Assembly: GCA_036172665.1 (NCBI GenBank)
Contig: CM069878.1
Location: 20,346,501-20,410,500, forward strand
Reading direction: 5' to 3'
Source of the DNA: Prosopocoilus inquinatus
Taxonomy: Eukaryota; Arthropoda; Insecta; Coleoptera; Lucanidae
DNA: 64,000 nucleotides
A program made the position numbers and the translations under genes. This document shows positions 42,781-54,327 of this stretch, piece by piece (the first letter of the stretch is position 1; every line of letters starts with the position of its first letter). The notes beneath the pieces were generated by a model. That model saw nothing but the letters and a program-made list of their open reading frames with translations. It was not told where the DNA came from and did not search any database.

Positions 42781-44722
42781 CAGGGTCGGAAATTATTAAT
42801 TACTTTTTAAGACTTTAAAAATGACTTAGCATGACAGAATACTGAAGAAATTATTAACGTACTAAAACGAGGTAATTAAATGAATAAAATTTTTGTTATA
42901 CAGGCTGTCGTAAAAGTTTCTGGGATTTATTTACACATAATTTTTCGATGTTTTTTGAGGATCTTAAATTCTAAAAACTGGTAACTGTATTAAATGTTCC
43001 GTCAAATATTAATCTAGAATGTGTTTGTTTAATTCTTTGTTTATTTTGAGTTAAGAAAACTGAATCATAAAAATCATTGTCAAAATTGTATCTACTAAGA
43101 ATGACTTTACAGGTAGCATTTATTTAAAAAATTGAAAGGTTTCACATTTAACAACCTTAAGGCAAAAAATTTTTTCATTTGTCTTTAATCAATACCATCT
43201 TGAGAAACAATAATTACAGGCGACTTTTTTGTCTATTTCTTGCTTTCAACTGTAGCTCATTCGACACCACTACCAAAACGAAATGGAACTGATTCTAATG
43301 TTGAAGCCGCTGGCGAGATACGAGCGAATCTTGGAATTTTTGAACACACAAGACAGTTATTGATACATCATTAGTTGTCTTTTATTTGCAACGCAGATTA
43401 GTTCAGATCAGTTCAGTTTAACCGAACGTGAACTGATCTCAAGTGATCGATTTGATAGTAAATAAAACATGCGAGATGCGATCGCTGCATTTTAATCTTC
43501 AGATGAAGATATTATTTCTGCATCACTTTACTGCGAGTAAGCAAAAACAAAAGGTTATTTGGACGAGTAATGTAATTTGGCAAACAGTTGAAATAACATC
43601 CTCTCTACAAGTGAACTAACTGATCCAAACTGATCTAGAATTTCCGAAGTGTAGTATCAGCAAGGCGGGAAGCGTTTTGGATCACTTTGGGTTAGATCAT
43701 GTAGCCATATAAAACAGACAAATTTTTGTATAAGTGATCAAGGGTAAAAGTGAACTGATTTGACGTGCAAATAAAAGACAACTATTGTCAGATGTGTGTG
43801 CAAGTTACATCATTGTCAGATGTGTGTGCCAGTTAAGGGCAACACTTTTGAACATACGTTGTAAAATAATCTGAAATTCACTAAAAGAATCTTTCATATG
43901 TCGTTTGTTAATAATTTTTTATTTCCACCTTTTTAGTAAATGACATTTTATAGGTTAATTTTGTTGTTTATGGTAACCAAGTAAACTGTAAAATTAGGGG
44001 AACAGACCTGTAATATTTTACGGACTGGTATGAAAGGCTTGTAAAATTTTACAGGCTTGCAGAAAAGGAGATGACTACGTGTAGCTAAAAATAACGTGTA
44101 GCTGGAAATAACGTCTTTAATAAAAAGAAAACGTTTTCATAAAAAAATTAAAGTATATGATTAAAAATTGCCATGTGAAGGTGAAAATAAAGGTTTGTAC
44201 GCGGTACCCTTTGAAATTAATCTTTACTGGGTTCACTGGATTGTGGGGCTCACAGCGCATCGTTTCTACAGTATTAAGTAGCTTTTACAGATCGTGGTCC
44301 GCGATTCAAACAGTCTTCCTGAATCACTGTGTCACGGTGTTATAGATAACAGATTTCTTAAAACCCGTCGTCCGAACAATGTCAATCATCTTCATTACTA
44401 GCACGTGTAGTTATGACTCGTTCATTTTGATGATTCACAGTTCTATTAACTCAAAATAAACATGGAATTGAACAAATACATTCTAGATTAAAATTTGACG
44501 GAAAATTCAATTAGCATTTTTTTTAGAAATTAAAATCTATAAAAAAACATCAGAAAATTGTCTGTAAACAAATTGCGGGAACTTTTACGATACCCTGTAC
44601 AATGAAAATTTTATTCATTTATTATGTCGTCTTGGTACGTTAATAATTTCTTCAGTATTCTGTCAAGTTAAATTTTATTTAGATTTACAGTCTTAAAAAG
44701 TAATTATTAATTTCCGACCCTG
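42781..44722. mobile_element. Fold-back element, arms ~300 bp
   Basis: It starts CAGGGTCGGAAATTATTAAT and ends in the inverse. The arms match through ACGTACTAAAACGA-type, TACAGGCTGTCGTAAAAGTT and ACTCAAAATAAAC blocks. A MITE is nested at 43373-43783. The terminal 150 bases also resemble 600-745. Confidence 0.8.
43373..43783. mobile_element. 411-bp MITE
   Basis: Ends AGTTGTCTTTTATTTGCA and exact inverse, flanked by ATT on both sides. Inner sequence is rich in GATCAGTT-type repeats. Just outside it, GTCAGATGTGTGTGC is duplicated in tandem (43787-43834). Confidence 0.8.
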
Positions 44723-44814
44723 TGTTATATAACAAAAAATATAAAAATAATCTTTTGGCCTCATTTACTTGCCCTACAAATTTGTTAAACGAATTTTTCA
44801 GCACCCTATATTTA

Positions 44815-45237
44815 CAGGCTGTTTCAAATTGGGTGTGCACTGAAGGGATCTCCTAAACCGTAAGAGATACAAATTCGGTTAAATGGAAGAAAAGTTGCAC
44901 AAATCAATGCCTAATTCGTATCCACTGAGATAATGATTTTTTTCTTATTTCTTCTTGAGATATTAATGAAAATGTGAAAAAATCGATTCTCTATTTCTCT
45001 CTGTATCTCTTTTATTATACTTAATTTTGAAATTCTGATTTAACTTTCTACAGGCACTTTTTGATTCTGCTTGGAATAGAGGTAGCAGAATTTAAGTCAA
45101 ACGTTTCGTCTTTCCACGACCATCATCAGTTTCGATTTTTTAAATACAACTTATGTCTTTTTGTTGTTCTATTCGATAGCATCTTTTCTCCTGATTACAA
45201 TGATATATCACACTTAATAGTTGATATTAAAAATAAT
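44815..45237. repeat. Solo arm of DNA transposon family E
   Basis: It matches the left arm of 48450-50199 from GGCTGTTTCAAATTGGG to about TTGATATTAA, and lacks the centre and right arm. Confidence 0.85.
45104..45129 (-). ncRNA. Hammerhead-like motif in solo arm, family E
   Basis: CUGAUGA 45123-45129, GUC/GAC stem, GAAA 45104-45107, then CGUUUGAC. Confidence 0.4.
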
Positions 45238-45879
45238 AATTGGAAATTTTTTGCTTGAACTTTAGCAATTAATAAATTTCTGTTGTAAGAACTCCTTGTA
45301 GTGAACTTACGTTCTCGGATTACTTATAAATGCCAATACTTTAATGAAATTTAATAAATCTAATTATGCCCTTTCTTTTTTCTTCATTTTCTTTTCTTTT
45401 TCAGAAGTTGGATTATACTATAGCTATTTAGATGTGTCAAAATATATAGGGCGTTCCATTTAATTTTCTTGTAAAATTTAAACTTTTAAATTTCAATTGT
45501 TTCTGTGCAAACATAAAGCCGTGCGCACCTTAAGTGCTACAATTTGACATTTCTGTGAGTCTTGTAGCATAAGGTCTTAGGGTGAAGTTTGCCTGTAGTT
45601 GGTGCATTTTAGTTGCGCATGACTGTACATCAGAAATGTTACGTTTATATTCTAATCAATATTTATAATTGGTTAGGTAAATATTCGAATTGCTCTCTTT
45701 GCAGATAGAATCCAAAACTGTTACGACAGAATAAAATGAACAGATTGATTCCCAGCATGAAAATATTTGAGGTGAGTATATTTGATGAGAGCATATGTCA
45801 AAGGATGAGAATTGGGAACAATCGCAGGAAATTTTTAAACGAAAGAGAGTGAAGCATGTTGAAGCCCCCTCTTCTTAAA
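45238..45879. other. Non-coding
   Basis: No recognised feature. It may include further-decayed 3' parts of the BEL/Pao element, but I could not identify integrase motifs. Confidence 0.3.
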
Positions 45880-46334
45880 AGTTCTATGAATGGAGATAAT
45901 TTGAAAAGGTTTTGGAAGTTTTTACCTTGTTGAAGAACAGAGATTTCTGCGATCAAACATGATTTTTGCACATGACGGACTAAAGTGAAAAGCGCCAGAT
46001 GAAATTCGGATGAGGTAATATAACTATTTTCCGTTCAGAAAGAAAACGAGAATTATGCAAAAATCGTAAAATACATGTCAAAATGTGGAGTATGGTTGCG
46101 AAGGATGAAAACTTTGTGAGAAGTTCATCTAAATAATTAGGAACAGTAATAATTAATAACTAAATAATTAGGAACAACTAAAGTAGTGAGGATCACTTTG
46201 CGTTCTTCCTCCAAAGCAGAATATTCAAATGAGCAAGAAACCGGTAATGGCATTCGATCAGTGGTTTTTAAAAATGACGGTCCTACCCACCAAAGAGAAC
46301 AGTGCCGAAGCTTAGCATGCAAAAGGCCGCGGGA
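45880..46334 (-). pseudogene. BEL/Pao region after RNase H
   Basis: Continues after one stop as HAKLRHCSLWWVGPSFL, then a decayed linker with FSSFATILHILTCILRFLHNSR, typical of the segment before the BEL/Pao integrase. Frame breaks are frequent. Confidence 0.75.
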
Positions 46335-46814
46335 CTAAATGTCAGCGGGATTGTCGGGCGAAGGAACATATGACCGTAAAAAAGAAGGAGTAGTTCCTTG
46401 AATAAATGATACTCGGTTACTTACAAAAGTTTTCCAGCGATGCGGTGAGGAATTAATCCAATAAATAGCAACGGTAGAGTCAGACCAAGCACAAATTCTC
46501 ATGAACTTCAATTTTTCATCATATACCTTGCAAACGTAACTAACTAGACGAGCGAGCAAAACCGCGGCGCAAAGCTCGAGTCGAGGCAAAGAAATCCTTT
46601 TCAAAGGGGCGACTTTACTTTTGGCACGTATAAATGCAGTGGAAATATTTGCATTCGGAAGAGTAAACACAAAATAGATTACTGCACAATAACCTTTCTC
46701 TGAACTGTCTCCAAAACCATGAAGCTTACATCCGATGAAATTATCACGGACAAGTTTTCGAGGCAATGATATTTCCTTTAAACTTCTTAGAGTTCTTGGG
46801 TATAGTTTTCCCAT
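46335..46814 (-). pseudogene. BEL/Pao RNase H domain
   Basis: 160 open codons: LHGFGDSSEKGYCAVIYFV (first acidic residue of RNase H in the FGDSS motif), then AKSKVAPLKRISLPRLELCA, WSDSTVAIYWI and PHRWKTFVSNRVSFIQ, ending PSPDNPADI at a stop. This is the best-preserved part of the element. Confidence 0.92.
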
Positions 46815-47143
46815 ATGGTTAAAATATCATTTGGGGGTTTATCGTCTCAGTCGAGCTTTATGGTCCAGATTTGTTGAATTAAATGTTTAAGGAAAAATGT
46901 TATGGGAGTTAAAATTCCCAAAGGGCTAAATATGCGAGCTAAGTGGGATAACAATTGACGTTTAGTACATTTCATGTTTATAAACTGAACAGAAAATTTA
47001 AAACTATCTGTGGACGGATTTCATTGCAGACCAAGAAATTTTAAAGAATTACCATCCGTATCTTCAAACAACAGAGGGTTCATGGAAAGATAAGAGTCCG
47101 GTAAATCTGATAAAACCTTTCGACTGTTACTAGCCCAGTTTCT

Positions 47144-47880
47144 TCATTTAAATTCTCCCTGATGTAAGAGAGTAATCAAGTTGTTTTTTAACTGTGAAAC
47201 ATCTGCAAAAGAAGAGCAACCGGTCATGATATCATCAACGTAAGTATCATTTTGAAGAACTTTGGCAGCACAGGGAAAAGAATCGCCATCGTCCGTTGCA
47301 AGTCGTAGTAGAGTTCGAATGGCCAAATATGTGGCAGAATTAATGCTATATCGCCGGTTCCACAAGCAAATCGCGTAACTTTGAAATGTCAAATTTTTAG
47401 AGAAGAGAAGAAAACCTTTTTGAAAACAATAATCTTAAAAGAAAATTTACATATTTTTGCTTGTTAAGGAAGTATAAGTGACAAATATGAAACATATATT
47501 TATTTTGCAATTATTTGTAGTAGAAGATTGTTTTTAAATAAGTTTTTCGTCTCCTATAAACCTCGACGTTTTGAAGTTATGCGATTTGCTTATGTAGCCG
47601 ACGGCATGTGACTGTATTTAAACGATATTCTTGAGGATCGCCCTCGGAAGAGAATCGCCAAATTATTCTTTGATAATCTCGTTGCACCGGGAGAATTAAA
47701 ATCTGTCTGTACATCATTTCAAGGTATTCTCGCATGATACTTGAATATTTTTGATAAAGTTCAGGATTTTTTAGAAGACAATTTTCCAAAGAATAAAATC
47801 TTTGAAAGGCTAACGTACGACTTTCTGGAAAATCCGGTTTGGGATTTCTAAATGGAAGGGAAACAACAAAACGACCATCT
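47144..47880 (-). pseudogene. BEL/Pao reverse transcriptase, interrupted
   Basis: Segments GRFVVSLPF, ESRTLAFQRFYSLE, LLKNPELYQKYSSIMREYLEM, then QRIIWRFSSEGDPQEYRLNTVT, an inserted stretch, then YLAIRTLLRLATDDGD and DTYVDDIMTGC with the catalytic YVDD. Order and spacing are those of BEL/Pao RT. Confidence 0.9.
47362..47596. mobile_element. Small inverted-repeat insert within the RT
   Basis: AAGCAAATCGCGTAACTTTGAA on the left is inverted on the right (TTGAAGTTATGCGATTTGCTT), enclosing AT-rich sequence and interrupting the RT between LNTVT and YLAIRT. Probably a MITE. Confidence 0.55.
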
Positions 47881-48011
47881 TTAAGTATTGTTTAACAAAG
47901 GAGGAGATTCATTCGTCGTACAGAATGTGTGAATTTGGAGAAGAGTAAATAGAGGTTAAATGGCCCTTTAGAACAAGTCCGAAAACGGTTTCAATGGCAC
48001 CTGTTCTCCAT

Positions 48012-48201
48012 TTAGACCATAAATTTTATTAGGGAGTCAGATTTTTGGAAAACGTCTGCTCCAAGTAATAAATCAACACTACTTGGTATGTCAAAAATAG
48101 GATCGACGTTTCGTTCTTCATTGCAAAAGAACTTCCTCAGGGCTGTTGCTGCTGGTGATACTGCGTGCAATTTCGTTTGTCTAGAAGACCAGTGTTCGAT
48201 G
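48012..48201 (-). pseudogene. BEL/Pao segment with an embedded ribozyme-like insert
   Basis: The BEL/Pao block FDIPSSVDLLLGADVF is present at about 48045-48090. Between it and the protease part lies an extra stretch (~48098-48165) related to 14605-14665, including a hammerhead core. Confidence 0.65.
48105..48140 (-). ncRNA. Hammerhead-like motif, family D, inside BEL/Pao remnant
   Basis: Minus strand: CUGAGGA at 48134-48140 (consensus), one extra A, perfect stem II GUUCUU/AAGAAC, GAAA at 48109-48112, CG, cleavage triplet GUC at 48105-48107. Stem I is poor in the flanking sequence. The close relative at 14628 shows the motif is a shared unit. Confidence 0.55.
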
Positions 48202-48447
48202 ACAATAGAAACGGAAGGCAATTTCCACAAATTTTGGATAAAATAACAGCGTCAAAATAAAATAACTGAAAGAACTGGCCTACGGGTCTAATTGAAACAG
48301 TAACTGCTCCCGAATCCGCCAAATAAGAAGTTTCTCCGATTCCACTAATCACCAAGGATGTATTCTTCTTCCTTAAGCCTAGATTCTGAAGAGCTTTTTA
48401 GTATTGAAAGATGTCTGAGAACAGGAATTTAATACAGCACGAAGAAC
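48202..48447 (-). pseudogene. BEL/Pao protease remnant
   Basis: Beyond the insertion the frame resumes as LRAVLNSCSQTSF, where the usual catalytic DSG/DSC has become NSC, with two stops soon after. GIGETSYLADSG-type and FFQLFYFDAVILSKICGNCLP segments follow in another frame. Confidence 0.75.
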
Positions 48448-48740
48448 TATACCGGCTGTTTCAAATTGGGTGTGCACTGAAGGGATCTCCTAAACCGTAA
48501 GAGATACAAATTCGGTTAAATGGAAGAAAAGGTGCACGAATCAATGCCTAATTCGTATCCATTGAGAGAATGATTTTTTTCTTATTTCTTCTTGAGATAT
48601 TAATGAAAATGTGAAAAAATCGATTTTCTTTTTCTCTCTGTATCTCTTTTATTATACTTAATTTTGAAATTCTGATTTAACTTTCTACAGGCACTTTTTG
48701 ATTCTGCTTCGAATAGTGGTAAGAGAATTGAAGTCAAGCG

Positions 48741-48766
48741 TTTCATCTTTCTACGACAATCATCAG
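48741..48766 (-). ncRNA. Hammerhead-like motif, left arm, family E copy 2
   Basis: CUGAUGA 48760-48766, stem GUC/GAU (wobble), GAAA 48741-48744, then CGCUUGAC. Confidence 0.4.
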
Positions 48767-49454
48767 TTTCGATTTTTTAAATACAACTTTTGTCCTTTTA
48801 TTGTTCTATTCGGTAGCATTTTTTCTCCTGATATATATCACACTTAATAGTTGATATTAATTTGAAGCTTAAATAATTCAGATTTTATTTGAAAATTTTA
48901 TTTAATACATAACTTCAAATTTTTAGTTCATTTTCTATAGTGTAAATTATAATAAACTATTTAAAGTTTTTCTGTATCGTTATTTTAATAATGCACTGCA
49001 CTTACGAAAATGAATTTTTACCGAAAAATATCTAGTGGTTCTAATATAACTTTCTAGATCAGTGTCTCAGCTTTAGTATAGGAATGAAAAAGCCTATTTT
49101 TAATTTTGAGTCGCACTGTTGGATTAAAAGAAAAAGTGAATACTAATTATACTAAAAATATTTAGATATTACTGAATAGTGCCTTCTATAAATACATTGG
49201 CAGCTAAAACGAATATTTTTGTAATAAATTTGAAAGATACTTTCTATAACAATGTATTTTTTTTTAATTTCTTTAGCACTGAGTGGCTCTCAACACTTGA
49301 CTATCTTTATTTTTTTTTTAATATGGTTAAGTTCACTCGTTTTAACCAGTTGAAGTTTGGCACGTTATATCGGAACCACCATCCATAATTTAAACAGGAT
49401 GAAGTAGGCTTTATATTTTGGACCTTGAAACAGTGACTAGCATTAAGATAAATA

Positions 49455-49598
49455 ATAAGGAGGAACTAGGAAGGCGAATATTAAATTCTTACAGAAATGT
49501 TTCGCGAATTCATGTTCGACACGCTAGACAACACATAGGATTAAGAACGAATCTGTGTCTTGAAAGCAGTGGAGGACATTTCGAGGATTTACTTTAAT
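49455..49598 (+). pseudogene. Transposase tail in family E copy 2
   Basis: An open frame of about 45 codons (EELGRRILNSYRNVSRIHVR, then ARQHIGLRTNLCLESSGGH, then FEDLL and stop). The GGHFE-LL end resembles the C-terminus of Tc1/mariner-like transposases of insects. The catalytic domain is lost. Confidence 0.6.
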
Positions 49599-49884
49599 TT
49601 ATTTATTTCACTTCATTTATTTCACAGTCATGTTCTTCGTCTATAATTATTATTCAACTTATTTATTCTGTTCTTGTAATTTAATATGTTTATACTGATG
49701 TTTATTTGGTTTGTGTTAACCACCTCATATCATTTAGTCAATATTTATTGACGAAATGCTTTCGACTGGAATAATAAAAAGATAAGAAAAGGAACAAAAA
49801 ATTTGAAATTATGTATTAAATAAAATTTTCATATAAAATCTGAATTATTTAAGCTTCAAATTAGTTATATTTAAAAAATCGAAA

Positions 49885-49910
49885 CTGATGATGGTCGTGG
49901 GAAGACGAAA
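49885..49910 (+). ncRNA. Hammerhead-like motif, right arm, family E copy 2
   Basis: CUGAUGA 49885-49891, UG, stem GUC/GAC with a 7-base loop, GAAA 49907-49910, then CGUUUGAC. Confidence 0.45.
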
Positions 49911-50201
49911 CGTTTGACCTCAATTCTATTACTCTTATTCGAAGCAGAATCAAAAAGTGCCTCTAAAAAGTTAAATCAGAATTTCAAAATTATGTATAAT
50001 AAAAGAGATACATAGAGAAAAAGAAAATCGATTTTTTCACATTTTTATTAATAACTCAAGAAGAAACGAAAAAAATCATTCTCTCAATGGATACGAATTA
50101 GGCATTGATTCATGCAACTTTTCTTCCATTTAACCGAATTTGTATCTCTTACGGTTTAGGAGATCCCTTCAGTGCACACCCAATTTGAAACAGCCGGTAT
50201 A

Positions 50202-50489
50202 AGTTCCTTTGCCATTGAGAACTTCAACCAAAGCGATAGCCAACAATACATTTTTTTCAAGAGAACTGGAGGTTGCAACGTCAACAGGAGAAACATCCGA
50301 GGAAATCATAGTTGTTAATGTTGAGGTCTGAGACGTTGAAGGATTATCTTCAGAATGTAAAGATTTAGAACGGGGTGTTTCGGAGAAATATAAGAGCATG
50401 TGATGTCGATTACCATATTTATAACAGTTCGAAGCGGATTTGCAAGATTTAGCAGAATGTCCAAGGCTTAGGGCCGGTTTTTCAATCAC
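50202..50489 (-). pseudogene. BEL/Pao gag C-terminus and protease start
   Basis: Reads GHSAKSCKSASNCYKYGNRHHMLL, two abutting knuckles in which one Cys has become Tyr, a Ser/Thr-rich spacer, then VLLAIALVEVLNGKGTY, the usual entry into the BEL/Pao protease. The transposon insertion follows after the Tyr codon. Confidence 0.85.
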
Positions 50490-50592
50490 AAGTTAACTTT
50501 AACCTTCAGTTTATTACCATGGAAACCATTATCTTCATAACTGTTACTATGGAAATAAATCGAAAGTTAAGGTTAACCTATGATTGAAAAAT
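50472..50592. mobile_element. ~120-bp palindromic MITE
   Basis: GGTTTTTCAATCACAAGTTAA at the left end and its inverse at the right, around ACCATGGAAAC. No coding capacity. Confidence 0.7.
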
Positions 50593-50844
50593 CTGAATGT
50601 AGACTCTGAATCTGAATCTAGATTCTGAAGAGGTTCATTAGTAATCTGACATGAGTTGCATTGAGTTCAATGCTTTATTATAGAAAATGCACTGGATTCT
50701 TTAAGGAATTTTTTTTTCATGCGACAACGTAGTTTCTGTTTAATTACCAATTCTTTTGCAGTACTGAACTTAACGGTTTAGTACGAGATTGGATTAGTTT
50801 TGGGTTGGTATCGCGCCTACATATTCAGTCATCTTTACCTAAGG

Positions 50845-51014
50845 CTTAATACTCACATGGCAGTGCGTCGCAGTGCGCCACGTCGCGGCATTTTGCTGCC
50901 TATAAAAGTTGCCATGGTTTTAAATGAAGTAATTCTCATTCGGCAGCATTTTATGTCACAAAATTACATGTAAAATCATGAGGCGACGCGACGCACTGCT
51001 CTTGTGAGAATTGA
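50845..51014. mobile_element. ~170-bp MITE, GC-rich ends
   Basis: CTTAATACTCACATGGCAGT plus GCGTCGC at the left is inverted at the right (GCGACGC, ACTGCTCTTGTGAGAATTGAG). The ends are much GC-richer than the surroundings. Confidence 0.75.
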
Positions 51015-51225
51015 GCGTAAGTTTTACGGTGTGATTTTTTGAAGTTCTGTCTAAAGGGCTAGGTAAAACTTAGATGGAGTACGCGCTATAGTCTCAGCTG
51101 AATAGACACGAAATTTCAAAAGGAATCATATTGTATTCGTAGGAAATATAAAAGTTCACACTGACTAAATTACTTATTTTATAAATTTAAAAAAATTTTG
51201 TTGCAAAACGTTTTTGACAGTAAGC

Positions 51226-51330
51226 ATGACCGCCTTGCAAGGGGGACAAAGCAGATCAGCTTCAATTTGTCTATTCTACTGCAATGTCAAGGCAAAAAGC
51301 GATCGCAGGATGTTGCTGTTTTATCTGTTT
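51226..51330 (+). repeat. Partial family A repeat
   Basis: Diverged copy of the unit's left half (GCATGACCGCCTTGCAAGGG, TCTATTCTACTGCAATGTCA), without the hammerhead. Confidence 0.7.
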
Positions 51331-52090
51331 CTCTAAGTTTAGAAATTTTACTCTACACTCGGTACATTTAACACGAAACATATTAAAAGTTTTATCTAGG
51401 CAATTTGTAAATATTACATCACTCTCGTGTTACTGGAACTCTACAGTTGAATAATTTTGCTGTGTAAATATTTTACACTAAAACAATTGGACTTATATGG
51501 CGTCGGATTTAGTGTAAAATATTCATTCTAATTTCTTACTGTGTAGTCGTTAGATTTTTAAAAATGTTGAATACTGTTAAAGTAGAGAGGTTTATAAATA
51601 TGTTTGTCTAAGCCTGATTGTCATATCTTTAAAATTGAAAATTTGGTATCCGATCAAATATAACCCAATTTTTCTCTTAAAATTAAAAATAACTCGGTAA
51701 ATACTAAAAATAACTGAATATAATGTTAAATAATTTTTGTCGTCTTTTACTGGGCGTAACAGACAAACGTATCTTAATTTTAACACGGCGCGCAGTTAGT
51801 TAAATGAATAGTTTTTTTTACTTAACTTGTTTTATTTTAAGCTTTCTAAACTGATTTGAAGTTTGGAACGTATCACAAATTAAAACCTATACTTGCCCCT
51901 GGTTAAGACCAGAAAATTTCGGTTGTGATAGAAAGGAAAAAGCCACATAAAAAAGTCAATTGTAATGTCACATTTACTAAAATTGAACAGAAATTTATAC
52001 CTTGTCGGAAAAAAATAATAATTGTCTATCATTATTATAAGTTTCCATAACCCTTAAACACAACGAAGAGAAACTGTATTTGCACATAAC
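51331..52090. other. Non-coding, no recognised feature
   Basis: AT-rich. No gene, promoter or repeat that I can support. Confidence 0.35.
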
Positions 52091-52340
52091 TAGGGTTCCT
52101 AGATGTGATTAACCTTTAACATGACGGACAGAATTCGACAGTACAACGTCATTTCGTTAGTAATGTCAGATTTTATAGTTAGCCGACCTAACTTGATATG
52201 ATTTTCCCATGAGTTAGAAAGAATAAAACATAATATTGATATGTCGTAAACGATTTGGAGCTTGACAAAATGGCGGATTTGACGTTGTACTGCCGAACCC
52301 TGTCCGACATGTTAAGTGTCAATCACATCTAGGTACCCTA
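52091..52340. mobile_element. 250-bp MITE
   Basis: TAGGGTTCCTAGATGTGATT at the start and its near-inverse AATCACATCTAGGTACCCTA at the end. The arms also share ACAGTACAACGTC/GACGTTGTACTG. Confidence 0.85.
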
Positions 52341-54327
52341 CATATAACTATTGCACTTTTAAAATCTGCCAAACTGTCAAATACGATACAGCATGACAGT
52401 ATCTGTTAATTCTTAATTAGAAAAGTTGTGCGTTTATAAAAATGACAACTGCCTTGACACATAAATATTATTGTATCCGCCGTAACAACAGTGGTGAAAA
52501 TGACTATGGTTTTTCTAAAGATGCTTCAATTCAAGCACCAAACGACTCGTTTGCTCAAAAATAGGGATAAAAAATTATGAAAAAATTGATATTTTCAAAA
52601 TGCCATAAAATAAAAAAATAGTTCAGCTTAGTGAGTTCTTTGGTTTAAAATTAACACTTGTATTTCTGGTACACCCAGTATAGTGTTCCATTAAAAAAAT
52701 AAGTTAGGTTTGTAACTTATTAAATGAACAAATTATGCGAAATAAAAACCAACACAACTTTTGCTAAAATATTTTCGTGATAAAATGAATTTAAAAGGCC
52801 TTTTTCGCACTTTTCCAGAGGTTTGGGCCAGCCTGTACAGTTGCAATAGTGTTAAAATTTTAAGGGTGTATACACATTAAGTTGATATTAAGGATGCGCA
52901 TACACTATTTGTCTTGAACGTTGATTTGTTGACATTAAAGTTGTTTGTATTATAGGACGCCAATGCCCATCTACATAAAATGTCTCCAGCTTTGATTGTG
53001 AGAGGTAAAATATCTTCTGATGTGGTCTGTACAGCCCTCCAAGCTACAATGTGAATTGTAATGAAATGTAAAAGTTTATCGGAGGTTGCTGCAATTCAAT
53101 AAGTATTTGTTTTCTTTCTTGTAAGAAAAACGAACAGTGAAAAACGATGCTTGCAATAATTCCTGGTATAAGGACAAAGGTGTCGACATCCTTTAAATCT
53201 GTATCGTTTTTAATAAAAGAAGAAAGAGTTGCATCTTGGTGTGTCAACGTATTTTTGTGGCGGGGATTTACAAAACGCTCTGCAACATCTTATAATAGAG
53301 AGGACCCCGGCAGTAATTCTGTCCCAAAATGAGCCATAACGTCGTCATTAATTCTATTTAACGCCTTTGTAAATCACCATTACTCCGGCGGTTCGGTACA
53401 GTTAGTCGTTTTGTACAACTGCACTTTTAAAAGTTCCGCGGTGGGCGTAATTTACACTGTAAAGTTCGACTTCAACCGTACAATTTAATTTCCGCAATTG
53501 ATATTCATTTCTCGGGCGTTCCGACGCGTTTTCTGTTTACTGCTTTTGGGTGTTTCTTGTTTTGCAGACGCGACGTCGTGAGGCCGTGATAAATTAAATT
53601 CTGTCTATGTGTCTTTCTAACATTTTTCAGGAGTCACTTGCTTTCAAGGTGTTGCAAAATGTGATTTGTAAGTCGTGTAGTCTTATTGTCACCATAAATT
53701 TTTAGGGGAAATAGAATAATAAAAAAGACATTGGAAATAATTTAGAACACTTAAAAATTATGTGTAATCGCATGCCGCTTACGAACACAGTCAGCAAAGA
53801 CTTCGCACGGATTAAGAAATGAGATGAGAGTATTTTTGCAACAACGCAGCATTATTGCACTGCACAGTTATTGTTTCCAATTCAAAACTATAACAGGACC
53901 AGCGCTGTGCCAAATACTACTTATAAATACAACAATAGTACTTAATTGTACTTAAGTACAAGTATAAATGCAATAGTGAGGTAGGCAAGACAGTAGGTAA
54001 GCAAGGCAAATAATAAGCATTAGCAGCCCGTGAATCGCTTCGCTTGCTCATGCAGCTCGTAGCTAAGGGTTGCTAATGCGTTTCAACACGTGTGACACAC
54101 AACTGTTTTTCGCCTAGCACTAAACCAAAAATAATTAAAAAATTAGGAGTATAACAAATTTTTTTAATTTTTTAAAGAAATTTATGTTGTAACCATAGCT
54201 GAAATATTTACGAATTCATTTGTTATAAAATAATGTTAAACCTTAACTTAAACGCAATTATGGATAGTAATGCCAGAATTTGTAGGCATTTGGTGTTTAA
54301 TGATGACTTTATTCATAGTATCTTTCG
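52341..54327. other. Non-coding, with a GC-richer island
   Basis: About 53330-53620 is GC-richer and free of recognised repeats; the rest is AT-rich. No convincing frame. It may be a conserved or regulatory stretch, which cannot be tested here. Confidence 0.3.

Larger units (their letters stand above)
48450..50199. mobile_element. TA-inserting DNA transposon, family E copy 2
   Basis: Ends TACCGGCTGTTTCAAATTG and exact inverse, with TA duplicated at 48448-48449 and 50200-50201. Inserted into the BEL/Pao protease-coding region, so younger than it. Arms ~400 bp. The centre keeps a transposase tail. Confidence 0.92.
45880..50489 (-). mobile_element. BEL/Pao retrotransposon remnant, split by a DNA transposon
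   Basis: Read on the minus strand: gag knuckles and protease start (50489-50202), interruption by family E copy 2 (50199-48450), protease remainder, RT, RNase H, then sequence after RNase H. Many stops and frame shifts. LTRs and integrase core are not identified. Confidence 0.9.
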
